Of a stretch of 64,000 bases of DNA, positions 16,711-27,652 are shown one piece after another (position 1 is the first letter of the stretch; the number at the start of each line of letters is the position of its first letter). Under the pieces are notes generated by a model, which saw nothing but the letters and a program-made list of their open reading frames with translations, had not been told where the DNA came from and made no database searches. A program made the position numbers and the translations under genes. The DNA is from Daphnia carinata. Its lineage: Eukaryota > Arthropoda > Branchiopoda > Diplostraca > Daphniidae. Where the stretch lies: positions 8,835,534 through 8,899,533 of the forward strand of contig NC_081331.1 in NCBI RefSeq assembly GCF_022539665.2. The letters are read 5' to 3'.

Positions 16711-19700
16711 AACAAAATTTCAAAAAAATTTACCGTAGCAATGAGCCTGTAGGACATTAGACAGTAAAAAACCAAGTGACTTGCCCACCGATAATGGGAA
16801 AAAATATTGATGAAATCCAACATTTTGTTCATCTAGATAATACAGTACCCACCCAGAATAATCTTCACTCTCAGTGTTTTTCTCCCTATTGTACATGGCG
16901 TCTTTTGGTGCTATGTCCTCCCGTATTTTTATTTACGGCTAAAGCATAATTGGTACGACAGTACAAAAAAAATTCAGCCAACTCATACCTGAGTTGGTTG
17001 TTATGTGATACTGGTCATATTTTATATGTGTAGTAACCTAAGCGGTAATAGTTGATTCAGGTGTTAACTGTTTTTTCATTTCCCAGTTCCGCGCCGCCAT
17101 GGCTTCTTTTGGTAGGGTAATCTCTAAATATAGCTCTTTTTTATTCACTGCATTATATTTTACTTCTAAGTAGCATGAACTTCTGGTTTTTTCTTCAATA
17201 TTCATTACATTGTTTTCTTATAGCCGTATAATTTTGTTTTTGCTACATTATCTCTGAATTTGGCTATTCCAGTGCCAGAGTATGCAAATATATACCACAC
17301 GCCAAGCCCCCACCACAGGTATGCTTTTGTTGACGTTGTTTGTGTGCACAGTATAAGATGCTTATAGGGGTACGGGTAGGTCTTGTTGTGTTCATAATTA
17401 CATCCGCTCGAAAATGGTTCTTCTGTTTTTGTGCTCACGACCTACACAATCGGGAAACGTGTGGGACGCGGGGATTCGAGTGTACAATACCATTTATTCG
17501 CGAGACAGCGTGGGCCGCCATCTTGTCTATCACGCATCAGACCGTCCTACACGCCAAGACTGAACATTTGTTTATTCTTTTTACGTTTTCTGTTTGTGTA
17601 GCCACTAGTGAGTGTTTGCGCGTCATGATCATGGGCACCCCTTACCGTGGACGGGGCCTACCCACCAGATGCCCGTTCACGGTGTCGACGACACCAGACA
17701 TCGCTGGCTCTCCACTAAGAATGGCGGCATCATCACTACCTGGGACGTCGGACACGCGTTCCCACTCCCTTGAGAAAATGGTTAAATTAGTCGTAGATCA
17801 TGTGGGACTATAAGCCGCAGCATCCACTGTGGATTTTTTCCCAACGTCGGAGACTGCCGACTCAGAATTTTTATTTTTGTTTTACAGAAGGCCTAACACT
17901 TTATGGGTGTCAGAGTACGCAGCCGGGCTTCGATAAGAAAGCGCCGGCGAAACGCGGGAGGGCTCCATTATGGGGATCCTACCATCGTGTTGAGCTACGG
18001 CTGACGGTCGTAGACACACTTACCGACCGGCAGAACCGTTCCCTGAAACCTATCAAGCTAGATATGTATATGTAAGAAGAATAATGAAATACTTGTGCTT
18101 TTGGAGACGGGATGCGCGGGCAGGAACGGCGGGTCCGATGAGGTCGATGGCAGCGTAGTTCGGGTATCGGGATCGGCGGTGGAGGTTGGCCAGTGGACAG
18201 CAGGTGGACGGCGGCTTCGGCAGGCAGGCGGGCGACGAGGCGATAGTCCAGTAGGATAGGCACGGCGGGCAACACGGGCAGGACGGGCAAGACGGGCAAA
18301 TAACACTCGAAAGAACTAACAGGTTTTACCGAAATAAGTGTGAAGCAATGGATCCCGGTCTCGGTGCAAAATTTGTGTGTGTATTACGAAGGCCTAACCG
18401 GCCTTTATATACCCATAAATAAAAACACCGTTGACAAATCTAATTACATATCAAAACATAAGTTTAAATGTTGTCCCAGAGGTCGCCGCTAACCTTCTTT
18501 CTCCTGGCCGCGAGAAGGCCCTTTCCTACGATAATCCAACCTTGCTATCCCGATGCTCGAAGGGTTTTTTCCCTGCGGTTGTAACCCGTTTCCTTCCGTT
18601 GATTTCTAACATCCGGTTCCGTCTTATATCGCTAGAGATCGTTCCATATAGACGTAGAAGCAGTCCCCAAATTACAATACCATTTTCCCTGGCTATCAGC
18701 CTTCTATTGCTCGGGTCTTGATCGTGGGTCTTGACCTGTTTCTCCCGTCTGGAGTTTCTGTGTCTCTGGTCGACGGCTCCTGCGTTCTTTGGCCCGTTAT
18801 CCTTACTGTTTCTACGGCCGTTCCTTTTCCCTCTCCGTCTATTGGTCCTCTCTATCTTCTGACGTGTCTTCTTCACTTTCATCGGACCTTGACCGTGGGT
18901 CGGACGTTGGAATTTCCGACATCCACATGGGATAGATTCGCTCCCTTACCTCTGGCGGCACTCATTCCTAGTGCGACTAGTTCCGCCGCATCGGTGCCGC
19001 TTTCCTGTCACCGCAGTGTCACGTCCCTACAGTTAGAGAACAGGAAATATTTCCCTGTATTTCATTCATCTGTATTTCCCTGCGCTGTTTTGCTACATGG
19101 TGAGTACAGCTTGTACGGAACGCCAAGCTTGGGGTTTGGCGATGTCCAATTTTTAGCTTCATCAAGCTTCCCCGTTGCTAGCTTGCATACATTAAGCTAG
19201 GATGGGATGGAAGGGTTAGCTTAAGTTTCGGGGGGTACCAGCAGCAGCTTAAAATTAAACTTCGGCAAGCTATGAAACCGAAGGGTTGCTGTTTAGCTTA
19301 CGGGAACCAAGTCATTGAAATTAACTTGAACTAGAAAATAACGGAGTTAAGAAAATAAATATTTTTCAACATTACAAAATATTCAGAACAAGCATATGAT
19401 GAGATTTTCAAATAACTATAATATCTTGAAAATTTATTAATCATATTTAAGTTTAGAAATTTAAAAAACTTTTAGCCTAACTGCTTCAGCTTCAATTTAA
19501 AGGCTTTTGGTTAAACCTGTTGATGATTTGTCGAACACAACAAACAAAATATTCCGTTTTGGTTATCTTACAGATACTCAGTGGAAATTTCTATGCCGCC
19601 TGGAAAAATGACTTACGAATGAGCCTTGTACCATTGCAGAGCTTCTAACGCAAATAAGTATTAATGAGGAGAATGACGATGGCTCATGATTTGAGTGTTA

Positions 19701-22134
19701 GTTACGTCAGTAGTATTGAGGAAGCCCAGAGACATTGACGGTGCTTAATATTTTAGGAAGGTAACTATCAATTTCTTCTGGGTTGTATGAATCTACGATT
19801 TCAATGTTTTTAAAGACAAAACGCTCCAACAACCTTTTTATGACTTTATGTTCTTACATTGAAAAATTCTTCTTTATTGTGGAATAGAATACCCAGCTAC
19901 TAATTCGAGCGGTCGCGTCATCATTTCAAATTCATATGGGTCTCCAAAAATGTGTAGAATAATTCTTTTTTAGAAAGTTGAGTGTTAGATAATTTCGATG
20001 AGATATTAAATTTCAATTGTTGGGGTTTTTGTTAAAATTTCTTTTAAAAATCAGACAACCCAATCGCGATAATGTTGACTGGCAATTGAGTGGAGATGTG
20101 CTGCACGAATCGAAGTGGTCGAATACCATGTTACGTCATTTTTCATTTTGGATTCACTTTCTCCCAGTTTTCATGTCTTACAAAGGACAAAATTTGTGTG
20201 AATCTTCGATTAGAAAAAAATAATTTACTATCATAAGGTTCGACACGATTGGCACAAATTATTTATCACGTCGATCTCAAGGGTTTGTCATCAAAGTGGA
20301 TTATACGTAAAAAACGACGCTCAACATTTACGTCCCTCACACGCCATTTACTTAGCTTTACTGTTGAGAATAAAGATCAGAAGCACTAATTCAAATATGC
20401 AACCATTACCTTATTAGTTCCCAGAGCTCGTGAATAAATACATTATCTCTAATGCAACTATGTATTACATACCCTAAAGAGCTTTACCACTTGCAGCAAC
20501 AATTAATATGAAGAAGTGTGCGACAGAAACTATTTACAATCGACAGTAGCAGACGACATAAAAGACACCGAGGCTAAACAACACTCCGTTACTCATGCGC
20601 AATATTTGTAAAATAAAATAAGAAGATAAGATAAGGGTTTGTCATATTTAGTTAATATCAACATTTACTAAGTTTTTTTCGTGCTATTATTGCCTCATAC
20701 CTCAGACTGTTTTTAGCTTTAGCTGAGTGCAGCCATGGATTCCTCCCATGCCCTACTGTAACAACGGCCAGTCAACACGCAATAACTCCTGCGCCTAAAA
20801 CTAAATTACTAGTGGGGCGTAATAAACCAAACCGAATTCTACTTTCCTCAGCTTCACTCCACCCATTCCAATTTCTTTAAGTTGACAGCGTCCCAGTAAC
20901 TGTCATTTCGAGTTTGAGAGCAACGTGATTTTTCCTAGCGTATTGTTTTTCTAATGAGAGTGAATTGTTATATTGTTTTTTTTTGTTGTAATGCAAGCTA
21001 CGGAAATAAGGAAAGTGAAGTTCGTTTCTTTCGCTAGGCAAGAGACGACAATGCAATTGAGCTATGGCTTCTTCAGTTCACATCTAACAGTGCTCTACAG
21101 GGTTTTTTAAGTAATTGAAATTAAACAAGAATCCCCGCACTTGTAGTTTACATTTGAAATTAATTGCTTTAACAACAACAACAACAAAAAATAACCATTA
21201 GACCGCTAACTAATATATTTATTGTTTTTAGGACAATGACCAAACTACGGATTTCCACATTGATCCAGATTTTGATATCACTGGCAGATGAACATCTCTT
21301 ACTAACACTACCTTAGTGGTAATTTTGAATCTTTAGTTTTTTCAGCAAGCCTAAAACACTTAAGATTTTTAAATTTTTATTATTATATAATGCTAATTCA
21401 ACTGAAATTATTAGGCAACTGACATCACAAGGTATTCCTAATACGAAACTAATTTAGATATAAATTACCAATCAACACATCTAGAAAAAGAGTTGGCCTC
21501 GGACAATGTTAGTTTATTCCTTCGTCCGTCGACGTGCTCGGTAAAGGGAGAAATTTATATTTTTAAATCTTGTTTGTTCTGCAAATTTCAGACTTATTCA
21601 GATTCTATTTTTTAGCAAGCAAGCAAAATGCGCAATCTTACTACCAAAAACCAACAAATTTATCCAAAGATCCATTAACAAATCAACGAATGAGACTTAG
21701 AAACTACGTCACAAAATATGTGTTCTGCAAAACGAATTCAAGAATATTGTATGCTACTACATTAATTTTTGTCTTGTTAACCGTGTTCTTATTGCTTAAT
21801 GTTAAGTGGATATATTGGCAATACCTGCCCTCTGGGGGAGGAGTACTACCGTAGTACTACAAAAGGAAAGAAAAAAATTCCACTTCTCACAGCTTCTTTC
21901 AACTCATTTATATTCTGTATTAATTATCAAACAGTGGAAAGTAGAGCTCGGTTTGGGGTATTACGCCCGTCTGGCAATTTAGTTTCAGGCGCAGGGGTAT
22001 TGCGCGTTGACTGGCCGTTATTACTGTAGGCCATGATTCCGCTCCATCTCCGCATGTTGAAGGGTCGTATTCCATAGACTCGAGAGTAAATTGTGAGGAA
22101 GTTAGGAATAGTGGGGCAGCTTTGCCTCACTCGA
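16711..22134. other. Intergenic DNA, no gene recognised
   Basis: Mixed-composition sequence. The part from about 17,460 to 19,200 is richer in GC than its AT-rich surroundings and contains several overlapping open frames on both strands, including an Arg/Lys-rich one on the minus strand (18526-18882). None has a domain or motif I recognise, and the frames look like by-products of composition or an old element. The remainder (19,320-22,130) is AT-rich and featureless to me. Confidence 0.4.
18266..18301. repeat. Four-copy 9-bp minisatellite (CGGGCANNN)
   Basis: Four consecutive 9-bp units each starting CGGGCA (third-triplet variants ACA, GGA, AGA, AAT). They sit at the end of an unusually GC-rich block (about 18,110-18,300) within AT-rich DNA. 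Confidence 0.7.
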
Positions 22135-22676
22135 ATCGCTTTAGCGATCCCGCGGAGCAATTGTGATTATAAGTGGAAAAAGGGTGAGAGACATTTACAG
22201 TCTATTTCCCTCGTCAATATATATACATATTTATATATTATTAATTGTATTGTTATTAATATTCCCACACAGAGTGTTTCTAAAAATCTCTGGTGTTGTG
22301 TATCCCAATGCAGGAGCGGATGAGGACGACGAGGCAGACGAGGCAGACGGGGATCATTGAGACATAAGGAAGCGGCGAAATAACATTGGGGGAACTTAAA
22401 TGTTCAGTCCCAACTTTTCGGTTCATTCAGACGGGACGGGCCTCATCAACAAGAAAAGTTTACTATTATTTCGGCTGTAACGTTTCAGTCCCCACTTTTT
22501 TTTCTCTCCTCCCTCATCTGTGGATCCGCATTCAGAACCTAACGAGTCTGACGTAGGAGGTACGACAACGGCACGAAAAAGATAGTAAGGCACAATAAAT
22601 GACACGTCAACACTGTAAAAATCTCTCCGTTCTTCCACCTACAATCACAATTGCTCGGCGGGATCGCTAAAGCGAT
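22135..22676. mobile_element. MITE-like element with 42-bp terminal inverted repeats
   Basis: The left end (22135-22176) and the right end (22635-22676) are inverted copies of one another over 42 bp, with only three or so mismatches. Each begins with the self-complementary ATCGCTTTAGCGAT and runs into GAGCAATTGTGATT. The 542-bp interior has no transposase-like frame. This is the architecture of a non-autonomous DNA transposon (MITE). I could not identify a target-site duplication, so the exact ends and superfamily are open. Confidence 0.65.
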
Positions 22677-23153
22677 CCCTTCAGCAATTAAAGAACTTAA
22701 AATAAGGCAGATAAAATTTGTAATGCAAATTAATTATACAATGGAAATAAAGAGTTTAAAAGTAAGGGACGTTCCTCATACCTTGCGCATTGTAACCTAC
22801 TACTTCATTCATGTTGCTTTGCCGCTCCTTTTTCATGTTTAATATTGAAATAACAATGGTAAGTTGTATCGTTCGTGAGCATAGAAGATTACATCCATGT
22901 GAAAGCATCTGCGATCCTTCTTTGCCTAAACCAGCAGACCATCAAGATGGCGGTTCCGTTCAAAATGACACGACCCATCACATTCGCGGGATCGGACTAA
23001 TTACGCACGCCTACCGCAACAACCGTTCGAGGCCGGATCTTTCTAAAGGAAGCGTTAGCCAAATTAGCAACATGGGTGTAGGTGGGGCAGCAACCGCTCA
23101 AACTAGAGAGCAAAGGGAGATTTCGAGACCGGTGTTTGAGGAGCAATGTACAT
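22677..23153. other. Left flank of the tRNA array
   Basis: Unique sequence between the MITE-like element and the first tRNA cassette. One open frame runs through it (22811-23227) and into the first tRNA-Gln, but it has no recognisable domain and is probably fortuitous. The similarity to the array starts immediately before the first tRNA-Gln. Confidence 0.4.
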
Positions 23154-23225
23154 GGTTCCATGATGTAATGGTTAGCACTTCAGACTTTGACTCTGACAAT
23201 CTGAGTTCGATTCTCAATGGAACCT
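23154..23225 (+). tRNA. tRNA-Gln(TTG), cassette 1, slightly degenerate
   Basis: 72-nt cloverleaf with anticodon TTG. It differs from the other ten copies by G-to-A changes in the D arm and at the base of the T stem (creating a C-A mismatch). It is not followed by a run of four Ts. Confidence 0.85.
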
Positions 23226-23325
23226 GAAAATTGGCCGTTTCGCTCTTTAAAATCCTATTCAGAGTCGATGACAAGTGGTAAAGATGATTTTTTGACAGGA
23301 TCAGTGTTAAATTTGTCGAATAATA

Positions 23326-23397
23326 GGCTCATTGGTCTAGTAGTATGATACTTGCTTCGGGTGTAAGTGATCCCGGGTTCAATTCCCGGATGGGCCC
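23326..23397 (+). tRNA. tRNA-Pro(CGG), cassette 1
   Basis: 72 nt. The anticodon loop TTCGGGT gives CGG. The acceptor has one G-T wobble (pair 4-69), and the anticodon stem is of the CTTGC/GTAAG type. A TTTT terminator lies 13 nt downstream. Confidence 0.95.
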
Positions 23398-23766
23398 ACC
23401 ATAACTCTTTTGTAACTGGTAGGTTTGCAAATAATGTTCAAGCTGTTTACGTAAGAATACTATAGTCAACGGAGATCACAGAAAAAGCTAAAGATTTACC
23501 TCTGGTTGTTTCAGCAGGATTATAATGTACTTCGTCGTTGCGTCTAGAAATCACGGTCGTCAGTGGCAAACGAAACATGGAAAGGTAAAAGATTACAAAA
23601 GCCTCGCTCGCCAAAGTACTTGTTTCACTCATGCCTTGTTATGTCCTTGGGCCAGAGGACACATAAACGAAAGAAAAGCTATCGGAACTATTTTAGGGTT
23701 TATATGATCTTCTGTTTTCATAAGAGATGTATCGGAGAAATTCTAAAATCGGCAATGAAACATAAT

Positions 23767-23838
23767 TGATCGTAGCAGGACTCGAACCTGCAATCTTCGG
23801 ATCGAAGTCCGACGCCTTATCCATTAGGCCACACGACC
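23767..23838 (-). pseudogene. tRNA-Arg(TCG) with 1-nt deletion in the anticodon loop, cassette 1
   Basis: Identical to the other Arg copies except for one missing base in the anticodon loop. This leaves a 6-nt loop and a 72-nt gene instead of 73, so it is probably non-functional. Confidence 0.85.
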
Positions 23839-23907
23839 GTTGAAATAACGATGTATTATTGGTCGAATTAAAAATTATCATCCCAGGGATCGCAACGTAT
23901 TAAAACA

Positions 23908-23989
23908 TGGCAGCGGTGGGATTCGAACCCACGCCCCCGAAGAGACTGGTGCCTTAAACCAGCGCCTTAGACCGCTCGGCCACGCTACC
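23908..23989 (-). tRNA. tRNA-Leu(AAG), cassette 1
   Basis: 82-nt class II tRNA with a long variable arm (CTCTTCGGGGG). The loop TTAAGGC gives anticodon AAG. A TTTT terminator follows directly. Confidence 0.95.
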
Positions 23990-24203
23990 TTATTCCACTT
24001 AGCAGGCAGATGTTGACGGAGACGGAAATAACAAGTTTCATTACACTATGTGAATTGTGCTGCAAAATTGGCAATTAACAATTAGTATTTTTGTAGCATT
24101 AACTTGCTATACGCGCTTATCTATACAACATGCATGAAAGAGGGTTCACTATCCGTAATCGATATTATGTGGATGCAAATGAATTTATATATACAGATAG
24201 AGT

Positions 24204-24243
24204 TACACCCAAAGCAGGAATCATACCACTAGACCAATGAGCC
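24204..24243 (-). pseudogene. Truncated tRNA-Pro(TGG), cassette 1
   Basis: Only the 5' 40 nt (acceptor 5' strand, D arm, anticodon arm) remain. The T arm, the 3' acceptor strand and about 30 bp of flank are deleted, which explains part of the shorter first cassette. Confidence 0.9.
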
Positions 24244-24384
24244 ACATGATGTTACGTTCTGTTTGTGACTTACGCATTTGACTGCTTTCTAACTTGTAAT
24301 GTAATTTCTTTACTGGCCGACTTTATTTATCCTTATCCACATTGAATTTTAATAGTGATTAGATGCTTCATTTGACAATGCACT

Positions 24385-24490
24385 TCCTTCGAGCCGGAGT
24401 TGAACCAGCGACCTATGGATAACTAACTCTTAATCATAACGCTTGTCTCGTTTCTACAGTCCACCGCTCTACCAACTGAGCTATCGAAGG
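24385..24490 (-). tRNA. tRNA-Tyr(GTA) with 33-nt intron, cassette 1
   Basis: Exons of 37 and 36 nt flank a 33-nt intron after position 37, the canonical place. The anticodon is GTA and the acceptor CCTTCGA/TCGAAGG is fully paired. Confidence 0.95.
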
Positions 24491-24986
24491 ATGGGAATAT
24501 ATTTCGACGGGAAACATCAAACAATGACGTTTTTATGAATAGGCATAGTTAAGTAACCGAAAAATGATTGAGATCGAATAATCTTTCTTTAAATTAAATC
24601 ATTCGTGGTTATTACCTGACATTTGTCGTCGACATTTCAAACGCTTGAATTTTTTAATCGCAATTACGGCATGACTGGTGTCAGTAAGAATTATTGTTTG
24701 TACAGAAAATTTTATGCTCTAAATTAGCCACTTTCAAGCACTTGCTCTACTAGCTGACTATTTCTTGCAATACGTCTGTCCTGGCTTCATGATTGGTTCA
24801 TCTTAGGCCATCCATTGTCGTGAACACGTAAACAACTGAAGCAGTTTGATTTCTACGTCCTATATCTTGCGATCTTCTCGTTTAATATTTTCTGGCGTGG
24901 ATCGCCAAGAGCTTACACTTTACACCTTAAATACCTTTCGTAAGGTGTCAAGGCGTAATTTGTCTGCTAGTCATTGTTTTTCCAGT

Positions 24987-25058
24987 GGTTCCATGGTGTA
25001 ATGGTTAGCACTTCAGACTTTGACTCTGACAATCTGAGTTCGATTCTCAGTGGAACCT
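24987..25058 (+). tRNA. tRNA-Gln(TTG), cassette 2
   Basis: 72 nt. The anticodon stem TCAGA/TCTGA with loop CTTTGAC gives TTG. The acceptor GGTTCCA/TGGAACC is fully paired. A TTTTT terminator follows at once. Confidence 0.96.
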
Positions 25059-25158
25059 AATTTTTGGCCGTTTCGCTCTTTAAAATCCTATTCAGAGTCG
25101 ATGACAAGTGGTAAAGATGATTTTTTGACAGGATCAGTGTTAAATTTGTCGAATGATA

Positions 25159-25230
25159 GGCTCATTGGTCTAGTAGTATGATACTCGCTTCGGGTGTGAG
25201 TGATCCCGGGTTCAATTCCCGGATGGGCCC
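25159..25230 (+). tRNA. tRNA-Pro(CGG), cassette 2, C-G stem variant
   Basis: Same as cassette 1, but the anticodon stem is CTCGC/GTGAG. A T-A pair is replaced by C-G on both strands, so pairing is kept. Confidence 0.96.
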
Positions 25231-25606
25231 ACCATAACTCTTTTGTAACTGGTAGGTTTGCAAATAATGTTCAAGCTGTTTACGTAAGAATACTATAGTC
25301 AACGGAGATCACAGAGAAAGCTAAAGATTTACCTCTGGTTGTTTCAGCAGGATTATAATGTACTTCGTCGTTGCGTCTAGAAATCACGGTCGTCAGTGGC
25401 AAACGAAACATGGAAAGGTAAAAGTTTACAAAAGCCTCGCTCGCCAAAGTACTTGTTTCACTCATGCCTTGTTATGTCCTTGGGCCAGAGGACACACCTT
25501 GAAGCGAAGGTAGGGGAGCTATCGGAACTATTTCAGGGTTTATATGATCTTCTGTTTTCATAAGAGATGTATCGGAGAAATTCTAAAATCGGCAATGAAA
25601 CATCAT
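25231..25606. other. Representative inner spacer (Pro(CGG)+ to Arg-)
   Basis: This spacer recurs in all cassettes. It contains the TTTT terminators of the two flanking genes and a small open frame of 61 codons on the minus strand (25280-25465). That frame is kept in every copy with almost no change, as is every other spacer base, so its conservation carries no coding signal. I see no snRNA or snoRNA signature. Confidence 0.6.
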
Positions 25607-25679
25607 TGATCGTAGCAGGACTCGAACCTGCAATCTTCGGATCCGAAGTCCGACGCCTTATCCATTAGGCCACACGACC
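25607..25679 (-). tRNA. tRNA-Arg(TCG), cassette 2
   Basis: 73 nt. Loop CTTCGGA gives TCG and the T arm is GCAGG-TTCGAGT-CCTGC. The acceptor has two wobble pairs. A TTTT terminator lies about 20 nt downstream. Confidence 0.96.
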
Positions 25680-25748
25680 GTTGAAATAACGATGTATTAT
25701 TGGTCGAATTAAAAATTATCATCCCAGGGATCGCAACGTATTAAAACA

Positions 25749-25830
25749 TGGCAGCGGTGGGATTCGAACCCACGCCCCCGAAGAGACTGGTGCCTTAAAC
25801 CAGCGCCTTAGACCGCTCGGCCACGCTACC
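25749..25830 (-). tRNA. tRNA-Leu(AAG), cassette 2
   Basis: 82 nt with a long variable arm, anticodon AAG and a TTTT terminator immediately after the gene. Confidence 0.96.
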
Positions 25831-26075
25831 TTATTCCACTTAGCAGGCAGATGTTGACGGAGACGGAAATAACAAGTTTCATTACACTATGTGAATTGTG
25901 CTGCAAAATTGGCAATTAACAATTAGTATTTTTGTAGCATTAACTTGCTATACGCGCTTATCTATACAACATGCATGAAAGAGGGTTCACTATCCGTAAT
26001 CGATATTATGTGGATGCAAATGAATTTATATATACAGATAGAGTTATAACTGTTTGCATTAAAAGTATAATCTTG

Positions 26076-26147
26076 GGGCTCATCCGGGATTTGAACCCGG
26101 GGCCTCCTACACCCAAAGCAGGAATCATACCACTAGACCAATGAGCC
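26076..26147 (-). tRNA. tRNA-Pro(TGG), cassette 2
   Basis: 72 nt, loop TTTGGGT gives TGG, acceptor GGCTCAT/ATGAGCC fully paired. It is the only Pro(TGG) copy with a TTTT within 20 nt downstream. Confidence 0.96.
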
Positions 26148-26288
26148 AATAGATGTTACGTTCTGTTTGTGACTTACGCATTTGACTGCTTTCTAACTTG
26201 TAACGTAATTTCTTTACTGGCCGACTTTATTTATCCTTATCCACATTGAATTTTAATAGTGATTAGATGCTTCATTTGACAATGCACT

Positions 26289-26394
26289 TCCTTCGAGCCG
26301 GAGTTGAACCAGCGACCTATGGATAACTAACTCTTAATCATAACGCTTGTCTCGTTTCTACAGTCCACCGCTCTACCAACTGAGCTATCGAAGG
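26289..26394 (-). tRNA. tRNA-Tyr(GTA) with 33-nt intron, cassette 2
   Basis: Same structure as in cassette 1. No TTTT is found between it and the downstream tRNA-Pro(TGG). Confidence 0.96.
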
Positions 26395-26895
26395 ATGGGA
26401 ATATATTTCGACGGGAAACATCAAACAATGACGTTTTTATGAATAGGCATAGTTAAGTAACCGAAAAATGATTGAGATCGAATAATCTTTCTTTAAATTA
26501 AATCATTCGTGGTTATTACCTGACATTTGTCGTCGACATTTCAAACGCTTGAATTTTTTAATCGCAATTACGGCATGACTGGTGTCAGTAAGCATTATTG
26601 TTTGTACAGAAAATTTTATGCTCTAAATTAGCCACTTTCAAGCACTTGCTCTACTAGCTGACTATTTCTTGCAATACGTCTGTCCTGGCTTCATGATTGG
26701 TTCATCTTAGGCCATCCATTGTCGTGAACACGTAAACAACTGAAGCAGTTTGATTTCTACGTCCTATATCTTGCGATCTTCTCGTTTAATATTTTCTGGC
26801 GTGGATCGCCAAGAGCTTACACTTTACACCTTAAATACCTTTCGTAAGGTGTCAAGGCGTAATTGAAGCTGTCTGCTAGTCATTGTTTTTCCAGT
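26395..26895. other. Representative outer spacer (Tyr- to Gln+ of the next cassette)
   Basis: About 500 bp upstream of both the Tyr and the Gln genes. It contains a tRNA-like relic on the minus strand (26631-26670), a stem TGGCG/CGCCA and a stem ACACCTT/AAGGTGT ahead of tRNA-Gln. The right end of the whole array breaks within this spacer, after the relic. Confidence 0.55.
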
Positions 26896-26967
26896 GGTTC
26901 CATGGTGTAATGGTTAGCACTTCAGACTTTGACTCTGACAATCTGAGTTCGATTCTCAGTGGAACCT
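26896..26967 (+). tRNA. tRNA-Gln(TTG), cassette 3
   Basis: Identical gene to cassette 2, with a TTTTT terminator. Confidence 0.96.
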
Positions 26968-27067
26968 TATTTTTGGCCGTTTCGCTCTTTAAAATCCTAT
27001 TCAGAGTCGATGACAAGTGGTAAAGATGATTTTTTGACAGGATCAGTGTTAAATTTGTCGAATGATA

Positions 27068-27139
27068 GGCTCATTGGTCTAGTAGTATGATACTTGCTTC
27101 GGGTGTAAGTGATCCCGGGTTCAATTCCCGGATGGGCCC
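27068..27139 (+). tRNA. tRNA-Pro(CGG), cassette 3
   Basis: Consensus copy with the CTTGC/GTAAG stem. Confidence 0.96.
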
Positions 27140-27513
27140 ACCATAACTCTTTTGTAACTGGTAGGTTTGCAAATAATGTTCAAGCTTTACGTAAGAATAC
27201 TATAGTCAACGGAGATCACAGAGAAAGCTAAAGATTTACCTCTGGTTGTTTCAGCAGGATTATAATGTACTTCGTCGTTGCGTCTAGAAATCACGGTCGT
27301 CAGTGGCAAACGAAACATGGAAAGGTAAAAGTTTACAAAAGCCTCGCTCGCCAAAGTACTTGTTTCACTCATGCCTTGTTATGTCCTTGGGCCAGAGGAC
27401 ACACCTTGAAGCGAAGGTAGGGGAGCTATCGGAACTATTTCAGGGTTTATATGATCTTCTGTTTTCATAAGAGATGTATCGGAGAAATTCTAAAATCGGC
27501 AATGAAACATCAT

Positions 27514-27586
27514 TGATCGTAGCAGGACTCGAACCTGCAATCTTCGGATCCGAAGTCCGACGCCTTATCCATTAGGCCACACGACC
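27514..27586 (-). tRNA. tRNA-Arg(TCG), cassette 3
   Basis: Consensus 73-nt copy. Confidence 0.96.
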
Positions 27587-27652
27587 GTTGAAATAACGAT
27601 GTATTATTGGTCGAATTAAAAATTATCATCCCAGGGATCGCAACGTATTACA

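Noticed and set aside
17340-19200. Several overlapping open frames on both strands as protein genes
   Set aside because: No domain, no splice structure and no codon pattern that I recognise. They coincide with a local rise in GC content, which lengthens random frames.
22811-23227. A 138-codon frame running into the first tRNA-Gln
   Set aside because: It reads through a tRNA gene and has no known domain, so it is probably chance.
25261-25420. A U5-like snRNA in the inner spacer (CCTCTGGTTGTTTCAG resembles the start of U5)
   Set aside because: There is no Sm site and no U5 loop sequence; the match is limited to a few bases.
25280-25465. A 61-codon open frame (MSETSTLASEAF...) kept in all eleven tRNA cassettes, as a conserved small gene
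   Set aside because: The surrounding non-coding spacer is equally invariant, so conservation reflects array homogenisation. There is no domain and no excess of synonymous change.
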